Part shown: positions 10,094 to 24,516 of the stretch, piece by piece
Position numbering within the stretch: the stretch's first letter is position 1
How the letters are laid out: each line of letters starts with the position of its first letter
Origin: Pararge aegeria
Taxonomy: Eukaryota > Arthropoda > Insecta > Lepidoptera > Nymphalidae
NCBI RefSeq assembly: GCF_905163445.1
Contig: NC_053189.1
Coordinates: 19,424,001 to 19,488,000, forward strand
Direction: 5' to 3'
Length of the DNA: 64,000 nt
Position numbers and translations under genes: made by a program
Notes under the pieces: generated by a model
Database searches by the model: none
What the model saw: the letters and a program-made list of their open reading frames with translations, nothing else
What the model was told of the DNA's origin: nothing

Positions 10094-11537
10094 ACTATAT
10101 GGGGCGAAGGTGCGAAGTCGACGGCGACGACAAAGTACCGAGTCTAAGGAGACTGATGGCGGCGCCACACAGTGGCGTTATGTCTCTATAAAAGTGGTGG
10201 TCTTTTATTATGTTATTTATTAATGGTATTATTTTAATATCATATCAATATTGTACCCCGCACAGGGGGGAGGTACGGGTAGGTAGTGACGAAAAATAAC
10301 GATACGGGACTCTTACGAGGTCTCGCAATCGGAATGAGTACACTTTAAATATTTTAACGAGGTAAAATTTAAGGGCATTGAGGGTCTGGTGCCAGTGGTG
10401 GTTGATTAGATCCACACACTATACTTTTTATAATTATGTGGCGTTATGTCTCTATAAAAGTGGTGGTCTTTTATTATGTTATTTATTAATGGTATTTTTT
10501 TAATATCATATCAATATTGTACCCCGCACGGGGGGAGGTAGGGGGGTAGGTAGTGACGAAAAATAACGATACGGGACTCTTACGAGGTCTCGTAATCGGA
10601 ATGAGTTTCTGCGACTACCATTGTCTGTCGCGGGTAACGGGGAATCAGGGTTCGATTCCGGTGAGGGAGCCTGAGAAACTGCTACCACATCCAAGGAAGG
10701 CAGCAGGCGCGCAAATTACCCACTCCCTGCACGGGGGGGGGGAGGTACGGGTAGGTAGTGACGAAAAATAACGATACGGGACTCTTACGAGGTCCCGTCA
10801 TCGAATAATCAATACACGAACTGCCCACACACTTGTAAATATAGACGCGCAAGATCGTTACACGAACCGCTTACCATTATAGTAAACTACTATGCAAACA
10901 CACATAACATATACGCAATAAGAGAACTTTAAATTGGAGATTTTACCCTACCACACCCGTCTGTCTCATTCTGAAAACTATTCAAAATAATTGCTATTTT
11001 TCATTCTCATTCAAATATAAATAATAGTAAATAATATATAATTTTTGACTGAACTGAACCCAAGTGCCCGGCCTGTGGCCGGGCACCCCTCGTATTCATG
11101 TTCTAACCTAACCTAACCTAAATCTAGTTTTGACACCTTTAGACTTTAGATTCAAGATTTAATGTGAATATATGCATTAATAAAAACTCATTACTATTTT
11201 AATACTAGTTATGCTGCTGTTGATGCACTGATGAAAGCCAGATAGCTAGATCAGTGTTTAGTTAGTCGTAGTTGCCGGTGGGCTGAGGTCTAAAGGAATC
11301 CAAACTAGTTTTAAAAGGTTTGGATAGGTTAGGTTAGGTTAGAACATGAATAAGACGGGTGCCCGGCCGCAGGCCGGTCACTTAGGTTCAGTTCCGTTTA
11401 AAAAAAAAAAAACAAAAAACAAAACGTACCAATACAAAGTACTCTTATTCATATTAGAAGATATTGTAAAATAACAATTAATTTAATTTTTTTTTTTTTT
11501 TTTCACTTACACATTAGGCCCGTCGCGCCGCGCCACT
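10094..11537 (+). repeat. Satellite unit 8 (1444 bp)
   Basis: 18S-like block 10256-10809; foldback 11051-11394. It has a 10-G tract after fragment C, shared with units 10 and 33. Units 7+8 form a 2886-bp block repeated as units 9+10. Confidence 0.95.
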
Positions 11538-12979
11538 ACTATATGGGGCGAAGGTGCGAAGTCGACGGCGACGACAAAGTACCGAGTCTAAGGAGACTGA
11601 TGGCGGCGCCACACAGTGGCGTTATGTCTCTATAAAAGTGGTGGTCTTTTATTATGTTATTTATTAATGGTATTATTTTAATATCATATCAATATTGTAC
11701 CCCGCACAGGGGGGAGGTACGGGTAGGTAGTGACGAAAAATAACGATACGGGACTCTTACAAGGTCTCGCAATCGGAATGAGTACACTTTAAATATTTTA
11801 ACGAAGTAAAATTTAAGGGCATTGAGGGTCTGGTGCCAGTGGTGGTTGATTAGATCCACACACTATACTTTTTATAATTATGTGGCGTTATGTCTCTATA
11901 AAAGTGGTGGTCTTTTATTATGTTATTTATTAATGGTATTTTTTTAATATCATATCAATATTGTACCCCGCACGGGGGGAGGTAGGGGGGTAGGTAGTGA
12001 CGAAAAATAACGATACGGGACTCTTACGAGGTCTCGTAATCGGAATGAGTTTCTGCGACTACCATTGTCTGTCGCGGGTAACGGGGAATCAGGGTTCGAT
12101 TCCGGTGAGGGAGCCTGAGAAACTGCTACCACATCCAAGGAAGGCAGCAGGCGCGCAAATTACCCACTCCCTGCACGGGGGGGGAGGTACGGGTAGGTAG
12201 TGACGAAAAATAACGATACGGGACTCTTACGAGGTCCCGTCATCGAATAATCAATACACGAACTGCCCACACACTTGTAAATATAGACGCGCAAGATCGT
12301 TACACGAACCGCTTACCATTATAGTAAACTACTATGCAAACACACATAACATATACGCAATAAGAGAACTTTAAATTGGAGATTTTACCCTACCACACCC
12401 GTCTGTCTCATTCTGAAAACTATTCAAAATAATTGCTATTTTTCATTCTCATTCAAATATAAATAATAGTAAATAATATATAATTTTTGACTGAACTGAA
12501 CCCAAGTGCCCGGCCTGTGGCCGGGCACCCCTCGTATTCATGTTCTAACCTAACCTAACCTAAATCTAGTTTTGACACCTTTAGACTTTAGATTCAAGAT
12601 TTAATGTGAATATATGCATTAATAAAAACTCATTACTATTTTAATACTAGTTATGCTGCTGTTGATGCACTGATGAAAGCCAGATAGCTAGATCAGTGTT
12701 TAGTTAGTCGTAGTTGCCGGTGGGCTGAGGTCTAAAGGAATCCAAACTAGTTTTAAAAGGTTTGGATAGGTTAGGTTAGGTTAGAACATGAATAAGACGG
12801 GTGCCCGGCCGCAGGCCGGTCACTTAGGTTCAGTTCCGTTTAAAAAAAAAAAAACAAAAAACAAAACGTACCAATACAAAGTACTCTTATTCATATTAGA
12901 AGATATTGTAAAATAACAATTAATTTAATTTTTTTTTTTTTTTTTCACTTACACATTAGGCCCGTCGCGCCGCGCCACT
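11538..12979 (+). repeat. Satellite unit 9 (1442 bp)
   Basis: 18S-like block 11700-12251; foldback 12493-12836. It shares both unit 7 substitutions, at 11761 and 11805. Confidence 0.95.
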
Positions 12980-14423
12980 ACTATATGGGGCGAAGGTGCG
13001 AAGTCGACGGCGACGACAAAGTACCGAGTCTAAGGAGACTGATGGCGGCGCCACACAGTGGCGTTATGTCTCTATAAAAGTGGTGGTCTTTTATTATGTT
13101 ATTTATTAATGGTATTATTTTAATATCATATCAATATTGTACCCCGCACAGGGGGGAGGTACGGGTAGGTAGTGACGAAAAATAACGATACGGGACTCTT
13201 ACGAGGTCTCGCAATCGGAATGAGTACACTTTAAATATTTTAACGAGGTAAAATTTAAGGGCATTGAGGGTCTGGTGCCAGTGGTGGTTGATTAGATCCA
13301 CACACTATACTTTTTATAATTATGTGGCGTTATGTCTCTATAAAAGTGGTGGTCTTTTATTATGTTATTTATTAATGGTATTTTTTTAATATCATATCAA
13401 TATTGTACCCCGCACGGGGGGAGGTAGGGGGGTAGGTAGTGACGAAAAATAACGATACGGGACTCTTACGAGGTCTCGTAATCGGAATGAGTTTCTGCGA
13501 CTACCATTGTCTGTCGCGGGTAACGGGGAATCAGGGTTCGATTCCGGTGAGGGAGCCTGAGAAACTGCTACCACATCCAAGGAAGGCAGCAGGCGCGCAA
13601 ATTACCCACTCCCTGCACGGGGGGGGGGAGGTACGGGTAGGTAGTGACGAAAAATAACGATACGGGACTCTTACGAGGTCCCGTCATCGAATAATCAATA
13701 CACGAACTGCCCACACACTTGTAAATATAGACGCGCAAGATCGTTACACGAACCGCTTACCATTATAGTAAACTACTATGCAAACACACATAACATATAC
13801 GCAATAAGAGAACTTTAAATTGGAGATTTTACCCTACCACACCCGTCTGTCTCATTCTGAAAACTATTCAAAATAATTGCTATTTTTCATTCTCATTCAA
13901 ATATAAATAATAGTAAATAATATATAATTTTTGACTGAACTGAACCCAAGTGCCCGGCCTGTGGCCGGGCACCCCTCGTATTCATGTTCTAACCTAACCT
14001 AACCTAAATCTAGTTTTGACACCTTTAGACTTTAGATTCAAGATTTAATGTGAATATATGCATTAATAAAAACTCATTACTATTTTAATACTAGTTATGC
14101 TGCTGTTGATGCACTGATGAAAGCCAGATAGCTAGATCAGTGTTTAGTTAGTCGTAGTTGCCGGTGGGCTGAGGTCTAAAGGAATCCAAACTAGTTTTAA
14201 AAGGTTTGGATAGGTTAGGTTAGGTTAGAACATGAATAAGACGGGTGCCCGGCCGCAGGCCGGTCACTTAGGTTCAGTTCCGTTTAAAAAAAAAAAAACA
14301 AAAAACAAAACGTACCAATACAAAGTACTCTTATTCATATTAGAAGATATTGTAAAATAACAATTAATTTAATTTTTTTTTTTTTTTTTCACTTACACAT
14401 TAGGCCCGTCGCGCCGCGCCACT
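12980..14423 (+). repeat. Satellite unit 10 (1444 bp)
   Basis: 18S-like block 13142-13695; foldback 13937-14280. 10-G tract, as in unit 8. Confidence 0.95.
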
Positions 14424-15865
14424 ACTATATGGGGCGAAGGTGCGAAGTCGACGGCGACGACAAAGTACCGAGTCTAAGGAGACTGATGGCGGCGCCACAC
14501 AGTGGCGTTATGTCTCTATAAAAGTGGTGGTCTTTTATTATGTTATTTATTAATGGTATTATTTTAATATCATATCAATATTGTACCCCGCACAGGGGGG
14601 AGGTACGGGTAGGTAGTGACGAAAAATAACGATACGGGACTCTTACGAGGTCTCGCAATCGGAATGAGTACACTTTAAATATTTTAACGAGGTAAAATTT
14701 AAGGGCATTGAGGGTCTGGTGCCAGTGGTGGTTGATTAGATCCACACACTATACTTTTTATAATTATGTGGCGTTATGTCTCTATAAAAGTGGTGGTCTT
14801 TTATTATGTTATTTATTAATGGTATTTTTTTAATATCATATCAATATTGTACCCCGCACGGGGGGAGGTAGGGGGGTAGGTAGTGACGAAAAATAACGAT
14901 ACGGGACTCTTACGAGGTCTCGTAATCGGAATGAGTTTCTGCGACTACCATTGTCTGTCGCGGGTAACGGGGAATCAGGGTTCGATTCCGGTGAGGGAGC
15001 CTGAGAAACTGCTACCACATCCAAGGAAGGCAGCAGGCGCGCAAATTACCCACTCCCTGCACGGGGGGGGAGGTACGGGTAGGTAGTGACGAAAAATAAC
15101 GATACGGGACTCTTACGAGGTCCCGTCATCGAATAATCAATACACGAACTGCCCACACACTTGTAAATATAGACGCGCAAGATCGTTACACGAACCGCTT
15201 ACCATTATAGTAAACTACTATGCAAACACACATAACATATACGCAATAAGAGAACTTTAAATTGGAGATTTTACCCTACCACACCCGTCTGTCTCATTCT
15301 GAAAACTATTCAAAATAATTGCTATTTTTCATTCTCATTCAAATATAAATAATAGTAAATAATATATAATTTTTGACTGAACTGAACCCAAGTGCCCGGC
15401 CTGTGGCCGGGCACCCCTCGTATTCATGTTCTAACCTAACCTAACCTAAATCTAGTTTTGACACCTTTAGACTTTAGATTCAAGATTTAATGTGAATATA
15501 TGCATTAATAAAAACTCATTACTATTTTAATACTAGTTATGCTGCTGTTGATGCACTGATGAAAGCCAGATAGCTAGATCAGTGTTTAGTTAGTCGTAGT
15601 TGCCGGTGGGCTGAGGTCTAAAGGAATCCAAACTAGTTTTAAAAGGTTTGGATAGGTTAGGTTAGGTTAGAACATGAATAAGACGGGTGCCCGGCCGCAG
15701 GCCGGTCACTTAGGTTCAGTTCCGTTTAAAAAAAAAAAAACAAAAAACAAAACGTACCAATACAAAGTACTCTTATTCATATTAGAAGATATTGTAAAAT
15801 AACAATTAATTTAATTTTTTTTTTTTTTTTTCACTTACACATTAGGCCCGTCGCGCCGCGCCACT
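14424..15865 (+). repeat. Satellite unit 11 (1442 bp)
   Basis: 18S-like block 14586-15137; foldback 15379-15722. Consensus type. Confidence 0.95.
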
Positions 15866-17306
15866 ACTATATGGGGCGAAGGTGCGAAGTCGACGGCGAC
15901 GACAAAGTACCGAGTCTAAGGAGACTGATGGCGGCGCCACACAGTGGCGTTATGTCTCTATAAAAGTGGTGGTCTTTTATTATGTTATTTATTAATGGTA
16001 TTATTTTAATATCATATCAATATTGTACCCCGCACAGGGGGGAGGTACGGGTAGGTAGTGACGAAAAATAACGATACGGGACTCTTACGAGGTCTCGCAA
16101 TCGGAATGAGTACACTTTAAATATTTTAACGAGGTAAAATTTAAGGGCATTGAGGGTCTGGTGCCAGTGGTGGTTGATTAGATCCACACACTATACTTTT
16201 TATAATTATGTGGCGTTATGTCTCTATAAAAGTGGTGGTCTTTTATTATGTTATTTATTAATGGTATTTTTTTAATATCATATCAATATTGTACCCCGCA
16301 CGGGGGGAGGTAGGGGGGTAGGTAGTGACGAAAAATAACGATACGGGACTCTTACGAGGTCTCGTAATCGGAATGAGTTTCTGCGACTACCATTGTCTGT
16401 CGCGGGTAACGGGGAATCAGGGTTCGATTCCGGTGAGGGAGCCTGAGAAACTGCTACCACATCCAAGGAAGGCAGCAGGCGCGCAAATTACCCACTCCCT
16501 GCACGGGGGGGGAGGTACGGGTAGGTAGTGACGAAAAATAACGATACGGGACTCTTACGAGGTCCCGTCATCGAATAATCAATACACGAACTGCCCACAC
16601 ACTTGTAAATATAGACGCGCAAGATCGTTACACGAACCGCTTACCATTATAGTAAACTACTATGCAAACACACATAACATATACGCAATAAGAGAACTTT
16701 AAATTGGAGATTTTACCCTACCACACCCGTCTGTCTCATTCTGAAAACTATTCAAAATAATTGCTATTTTTCATTCTCATTCAAATATAAATAATAGTAA
16801 ATAATATATAATTTTTGACTGAACTGAACCCAAGTGCCCGGCCTGTGGCCGGGCACCCCTCGTATTCATGTTCTAACCTAACCTAACCTAAATCTAGTTT
16901 TGACACCTTTAGACTTTAGATTCAAGATTTAATGTGAATATATGCATTAATAAAAACTCATTACTATTTTAATACTAGTTATGCTGCTGTTGATGCACTG
17001 ATGAAAGCCAGATAGCTAGATCAGTGTTTAGTTAGTCGTAGTTGCCGGTGGGCTGAGGTCTAAAGGAATCCAAACTAGTTTTAAAAGGTTTGGATAGGTT
17101 AGGTTAGGTTAGAACATGAATAAGACGGGTGCCCGGCCGCAGGCCGGTCACTTAGGTTCAGTTCCGTTTAAAAAAAAAAAAACAAAAAACAAAACGTACC
17201 AATACAAAGTACTCTTATTCATATTAGAAGATATTGTAAAATAACAATTAATTTAATTTTTTTTTTTTTTTTCACTTACACATTAGGCCCGTCGCGCCGC
17301 GCCACT
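15866..17306 (+). repeat. Satellite unit 12 (1441 bp)
   Basis: 18S-like block 16028-16579; foldback 16821-17164. T16 only. Confidence 0.95.
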
Positions 17307-18748
17307 ACTATATGGGGCGAAGGTGCGAAGTCGACGGCGACGACAAAGTACCGAGTCTAAGGAGACTGATGGCGGCGCCACACAGTGGCGTTATGTCTCT
17401 ATAAAAGTGGTGGTCTTTTATTATGTTATTTATTAATGGTATTATTTTAATATCATATCAATATTGTACCCCGCACAGGGGGGAGGTACGGGTAGGTAGT
17501 GACGAAAAATAACGATACGGGACTCTTACGAGGTCTCGCAATCGGAATGAGTACACTTTAAATATTTTAACGAGGTAAAATTTAAGGGCATTGAGGGTCT
17601 GGTGCCAGTGGTGGTTGATTAGATCCACACACTATACTTTTTATAATTATGTGGCGTTATGTCTCTATAAAAGTGGTGGTCTTTTATTATGTTATTTATT
17701 AATGGTATTTTTTTAATATCATATCAATATTGTACCCCGCACGGGGGGAGGTAGGGGGGTAGGTAGTGACGAAAAATAACGATACGGGACTCTTACGAGG
17801 TCTCGTAATCGGAATGAGTTTCTGCGACTACCATTGTCTGTCGCGGGTAACGGGGAATCAGGGTTCGATTCCGGTGAGGGAGCCTGAGAAACTGCTACCA
17901 CATCCAAGGAAGGCAGCAGGCGCGCAAATTACCCACTCCCTGCACGGGGGGGGAGGTACGGGTAGGTAGTGACGAAAAATAACGATACGGGACTCTTACG
18001 AGGTCCCGTCATCGAATAATCAATACACGAACTGCCCACACACTTGTAAATATAGACGCGCAAGATCGTTACACGAACCGCTTACCATTATAGTAAACTA
18101 CTATGCAAACACACATAACATATACGCAATAAGAGAACTTTAAATTGGAGATTTTACCCTACCACACCCGTCTGTCTCATTCTGAAAACTATTCAAAATA
18201 ATTGCTATTTTTCATTCTCATTCAAATATAAATAATAGTAAATAATATATAATTTTTGACTGAACTGAACCCAAGTGCCCGGCCTGTGGCCGGGCACCCC
18301 TCGTATTCATGTTCTAACCTAACCTAACCTAAATCTAGTTTTGACACCTTTAGACTTTAGATTCAAGATTTAATGTGAATATATGCATTAATAAAAACTC
18401 ATTACTATTTTAATACTAGTTATGCTGCTGTTGATGCACTGATGAAAGCCAGATAGCTAGATCAGTGTTTAGTTAGTCGTAGTTGCCGGTGGGCTGAGGT
18501 CTAAAGGAATCCAAACTAGTTTTAAAAGGTTTGGATAGGTTAGGTTAGGTTAGAACATGAATAAGACGGGTGCCCGGCCGCAGGCCGGTCACTTAGGTTC
18601 AGTTCCGTTTAAAAAAAAAAAAACAAAAAACAAAACGTACCAATACAAAGTACTCTTATTCATATTAGAAGATATTGTAAAATAACAATTAATTTAATTT
18701 TTTTTTTTTTTTTTCACTTACACATTAGGCCCGTCGCGCCGCGCCACT
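17307..18748 (+). repeat. Satellite unit 13 (1442 bp)
   Basis: 18S-like block 17469-18020; foldback 18262-18605. Consensus type. Confidence 0.95.
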
Positions 18749-20190
18749 ACTATATGGGGCGAAGGTGCGAAGTCGACGGCGACGACAAAGTACCGAGTCT
18801 AAGGAGACTGATGGCGGCGCCACACAGTGGCGTTATGTCTCTATAAAAGTGGTGGTCTTTTATTATGTTATTTATTAATGGTATTATTTTAATATCATAT
18901 CAATATTGTACCCCGCACAGGGGGGAGGTACGGGTAGGTAGTGACGAAAAATAACGATACGGGACTCTTACGAGGTCTCGCAATCGGAATGAGTACACTT
19001 TAAATATTTTAACGAGGTAAAATTTAAGGGCATTGAGGGTCTGGTGCCAGTGGTGGTTGATTAGATCCACACACTATACTTTTTATAATTATGTGGCGTT
19101 ATGTCTCTATAAAAGTGGTGGTCTTTTATTATGTTATTTATTAATGGTATTTTTTTAATATCATATCAATATTGTACCCCGCACGGGGGGAGGTAGGGGG
19201 GTAGGTAGTGACGAAAAATAACGATACGGGACTCTTACGAGGTCTCGTAATCGGAATGAGTTTCTGCGACTACCATTGTCTGTCGCGGGTAACGGGGAAT
19301 CAGGGTTCGATTCCGGTGAGGGAGCCTGAGAAACTGCTACCACATCCAAGGAAGGCAGCAGGCGCGCAAATTACCCACTCCCTGCACGGGGGGGGAGGTA
19401 CGGGTAGGTAGTGACGAAAAATAACGATACGGGACTCTTACGAGGTCCCGTCATCGAATAATCAATACACGAACTGCCCACACACTTGTAAATATAGACG
19501 CGCAAGATCGTTACACGAACCGCTTACCATTATAGTAAACTACTATGCAAACACACATAACATATACGCAATAAGAGAACTTTAAATTGGAGATTTTACC
19601 CTACCACACCCGTCTGTCTCATTCTGAAAACTATTCAAAATAATTGCTATTTTTCATTCTCATTCAAATATAAATAATAGTAAATAATATATAATTTTTG
19701 ACTGAACTGAACCCAAGTGCCCGGCCTGTGGCCGGGCACCCCTCGTATTCATGTTCTAACCTAACCTAACCTAAATCTAGTTTTGACACCTTTAGACTTT
19801 AGATTCAAGATTTAATGTGAATATATGCATTAATAAAAACTCATTACTATTTTAATACTAGTTATGCTGCTGTTGATGCACTGATGAAAGCCAGATAGCT
19901 AGATCAGTGTTTAGTTAGTCGTAGTTGCCGGTGGGCTGAGGTCTAAAGGAATCCAAACTAGTTTTAAAAGGTTTGGATAGGTTAGGTTAGGTTAGAACAT
20001 GAATAAGACGGGTGACCGGCCGCAGGCCGGTCACTTAGGTTCAGTTCCGTTTAAAAAAAAAAAAACAAAAAACAAAACGTACCAATACAAAGTACTCTTA
20101 TTCATATTAGAAGATATTGTAAAATAACAATTAATTTAATTTTTTTTTTTTTTTTTCACTTACACATTAGGCCCGTCGCGCCGCGCCACT
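18749..20190 (+). repeat. Satellite unit 14 (1442 bp)
   Basis: 18S-like block 18911-19462; foldback 19704-20047. A at 20015 turns the right-TIR hairpin (20012-20034) into a perfect palindrome, gtgaccggcc / ggccggtcac. Confidence 0.95.
20012..20034. repeat. Perfected hairpin in right TIR of unit 14
   Basis: The arms gtgaccggcc and ggccggtcac pair perfectly around gca. In the other units one pair is mismatched. The change makes the right hairpin fully symmetrical, like the left one. Confidence 0.85.
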
Positions 20191-21632
20191 ACTATATGGG
20201 GCGAAGGTGCGAAGTCGACGGCGACGACAAATTACCGAGTCTAAGGAGACTGATGGCGGCGCCACACAGTGGCGTTATGTCTCTATAAAAGTGGTGGTCT
20301 TTTATTATGTTATTTATTAATGGTATTATTTTAATATCATATCAATATTGTACCCCGCACAGGGGGGAGGTACGGGTAGGTAGTGACGAAAAATAACGAT
20401 ACGGGACTCTTACGAGGTCTCGCAATCGGAATGAGTACACTTTAAATATTTTAACGAGGTAAAATTTAAGGGCATTGAGGGTCTGGTGCCAGTGGTGGTT
20501 GATTAGATCCACACACTATACTTTTTATAATTATGTGGCGTTATGTCTCTATAAAAGTGGTGGTCTTTTATTATGTTATTTATTAATGGTATTTTTTTAA
20601 TATCATATCAATATTGTACCCCGCACGGGGGGAGGTAGGGGGGTAGGTAGTGACGAAAAATAACGATACGGGACTCTTACGAGGTCTCGTAATCGGAATG
20701 AGTTTCTGCGACTACCATTGTCTGTCGCGGGTAACGGGGAATCAGGGTTCGATTCCGGTGAGGGAGCCTGAGAAACTGCTACCACATCCAAGGAAGGCAG
20801 CAGGCGCGCAAATTACCCACTCCCTGCACGGGGGGGGAGGTACGGGTAGGTAGTGACGAAAAATAACGATACGGGACTCTTACGAGGTCCCGTCATCGAA
20901 TAATCAATACACGAACTGCCCACACACTTGTAAATATAGACGCGCAAGATCGTTACACGAACCGCTTACCATTATAGTAAACTACTATGCAAACACACAT
21001 AACATATACGCAATAAGAGAACTTTAAATTGGAGATTTTACCCTACCACACCCGTCTGTCTCATTCTGAAAACTATTCAAAATAATTGCTATTTTTCATT
21101 CTCATTCAAATATAAATAATAGTAAATAATATATAATTTTTGACTGAACTGAACCCAAGTGCCCGGCCTGTGGCCGGGCACCCCTCGTATTCATGTTCTA
21201 ACCTAACCTAACCTAAATCTAGTTTTGACACCTTTAGACTTTAGATTCAAGATTTAATGTGAATATATGCATTAATAAAAACTCATTACTATTTTAATAC
21301 TAGTTATGCTGCTGTTGATGCACTGATGAAAGCCAGATAGCTAGATCAGTGTTTAGTTAGTCGTAGTTGCCGGTGGGCTGAGGTCTAAAGGAATCCAAAC
21401 TAGTTTTAAAAGGTTTGGATAGGTTAGGTTAGGTTAGAACATGAATAAGACGGGTGCCCGGCCGCAGGCCGGTCACTTAGGTTCAGTTCCGTTTAAAAAA
21501 AAAAAAACAAAAAACAAAACGTACCAATACAAAGTACTCTTATTCATATTAGAAGATATTGTAAAATAACAATTAATTTAATTTTTTTTTTTTTTTTTCA
21601 CTTACACATTAGGCCCGTCGCGCCGCGCCACT
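20191..21632 (+). repeat. Satellite unit 15 (1442 bp)
   Basis: 18S-like block 20353-20904; foldback 21146-21489. T at 20232 (caaattaccg) in the head block, shared with units 18 and 19. Confidence 0.95.
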
Positions 21633-23073
21633 ACTATATGGGGCGAAGGTGCGAAGTCGACGGCGACGACAAAGTACCGAGTCTAAGGAGACTGATGGCG
21701 GCGCCACACAGTGGCGTTATGTCTCTATAAAAGTGGTGGTCTTTTATTATGTTATTTATTAATGGTATTATTTTAATATCATATCAATATTGTACCCCGC
21801 ACAGGGGGGAGGTACGGGTAGGTAGTGACGAAAAATAACGATACGGGACTCTTACGAGGTCTCGCAATCGGAATGAGTACACTTTAAATATTTTAACGAG
21901 GTAAAATTTAAGGGCATTGAGGGTCTGGTGCCAGTGGTGGTTGATTAGATCCACACACTATACTTTTTATAATTATGTGGCGTTATGTCTCTATAAAAGT
22001 GGTGGTCTTTTATTATGTTATTTATTAATGGTATTTTTTTTAATATCATATCAATATTGTACCCCGCACGGGGGGAGGTAGGGGGGTAGGTAGTGACGAA
22101 AAATAACGATACGGGACTCTTACGAGGTCTCGTAATCGGAATGAGTTTCTGCGACTACCATTGTCTGTCGCGGGTAACGGGGAATCAGGGTTCGATTCCG
22201 GTGAGGGAGCCTGAGAAACTGCTACCACATCCAAGGAAGGCAGCAGGCGCGCAAATTACCCACTCCCTGCACGGGGGGGGAGGTACGGGTAGGTAGTGAC
22301 GAAAAATAACGATATGGGACTCTTACGAGGTCCCGTCATCGAATAATCAATACACGAACTGCCCACACACTTGTAAATATAGACGCGCAAGATCGTTACA
22401 CGAACCGCTTACCATTATAGTAAACTACTATGCAAACACACATAACATATACGCAATAAGAGAACTTTAAATTGGAGATTTTACCCTACCACACCCGTCT
22501 GTCTCATTCTGAAAACTATTCAAAATAATTGCTATTTTTCATTCTCATTCAAATATAAATAATAGTAAATAATATATAATTTTTGACTGAACTGAACCCA
22601 AGTGCCCGGCCTGTGGCCGGGCACCCCTCGTATTCATGTTCTAACCTAACCTAACCTAAATCTAGTTTTGACACCTTTAGACTTTAGATTCAAGATTTAA
22701 TGTGAATATATGCATTAATAAAAACTCATTACTATTTTAATACTAGTTATGCTGCTGTTGATGCACTGATGAAAGCCAGATAGCTAGATCAGTGTTTAGT
22801 TAGTCGTAGTTGCCGGTGGGCTGAGGTCTAAAGGAATCCAAACTAGTTTTAAAAGGTTTGGATAGGTTAGGTTAGGTTAGAACATGAATAAGACGGGTGC
22901 CCGGCCGCAGGCCGGTCACTTAGGTTCAGTTCCGTTTAAAAAAAAAAAACAAAAAACAAAACGTACCAATACAAAGTACTCTTATTCATATTAGAAGATA
23001 TTGTAAAATAACAATTAATTTAATTTTTTTTTTTTTTTTCACTTACACATTAGGCCCGTCGCGCCGCGCCACT
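21633..23073 (+). repeat. Satellite unit 16 (1441 bp)
   Basis: 18S-like block 21795-22347; foldback 22589-22932. It combines an extra T in copy B (T8), T at 22315 (gatatggg), A12 and T16. All four recur in unit 20. Confidence 0.95.
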
Positions 23074-24516
23074 ACTATATGGGGCGAAGGTGCGAAGTCG
23101 ACGGCGACGACAAAGTACCGAGTCTAAGGAGACTGATGGCGGCGCCACACAGTGGCGTTATGTCTCTATAAAAGTGGTGGTCTTTTATTATGTTATTTAT
23201 TAATGGTATTATTTTAATATCATATCAATATTGTACCCCGCACAGGGGGGAGGTACGGGTAGGTAGTGACGAAAAATAACGATACGGGACTCTTACGAGG
23301 TCTCGCAATCGGAATGAGTACACTTTAAATATTTTAACGAGGTAAAATTTAAGGGCATTGAGGGTCTGGTGCCAGTGGTGGTTGATTAGATCCACACACT
23401 ATACTTTTTATAATTATGTGGCGTTATGTCTCTATAAAAGTGGTGGTCTTTTATTATGTTATTTATTAATGGTATTTTTTTTAATATCATATCAATATTG
23501 TACCCCGCACGGGGGGAGGTAGGGGGGTAGGTAGTGACGAAAAATAACGATACGGGACTCTTACGAGGTCTCGTAATCGGATTGAGTTTCTGCGACTACC
23601 ATTGTCTGTCGCGGGTAACGGGGAATCAGGGTTCGATTCCGGTGAGGGAGCCTGAGAAACTGCTACCACATCCAAGGAAGGCAGCAGGCGCGCAAATTAC
23701 CCACTCCCTGCACGGGGGGGGAGGTACGGGTAGGTAGTGACGAAAAATAACGATACGGGACTCTTACGAGGTCCCGTCATCGAATAATCAATACACGAAC
23801 TGCCCACACACTTGTAAATATAGACGCGCAAGATCGTTACACGAACCGCTTACCATTATAGTAAACTACTATGCAAACACACATAACATATACGCAATAA
23901 GAGAACTTTAAATTGGAGATTTTACCCTACCACACCCGTCTGTCTCATTCTGAAAACTATTCAAAATAATTGCTATTTTTCATTCTCATTCAAATATAAA
24001 TAATAGTAAATAATATATAATTTTTGACTGAACTGAACCCAAGTGCCCGGCCTGTGGCCGGGCACCCCTCGTATTCATGTTCTAACCTAACCTAACCTAA
24101 ATCTAGTTTTGACACCTTTAGACTTTAGATTCAAGATTTAATGTGAATATATGCATTAATAAAAACTCATTACTATTTTAATACTAGTTATGCTGCTGTT
24201 GATGCACTGATGAAAGCCAGATAGCTAGATCAGTGTTTAGTTAGTCGTAGTTGCCGGTGGGCTGAGGTCTAAAGGAATCCAAACTAGTTTTAAAAGGTTT
24301 GGATAGGTTAGGTTAGGTTAGAACATGAATAAGACGGGTGCCCGGCCGCAGGCCGGTCACTTAGGTTCAGTTCCGTTTAAAAAAAAAAAAACAAAAAACA
24401 AAACGTACCAATACAAAGTACTCTTATTCATATTAGAAGATATTGTAAAATAACAATTAATTTAATTTTTTTTTTTTTTTTTTACTTACACATTAGGCCC
24501 GTCGCGCCGCGCCACT
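23074..24516 (+). repeat. Satellite unit 17 (1443 bp)
   Basis: 18S-like block 23236-23788; foldback 24030-24373. T8 in copy B, private T at 23582 (cggattgag) and T at 24483, which lengthens the T tract to 18. Confidence 0.95.
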
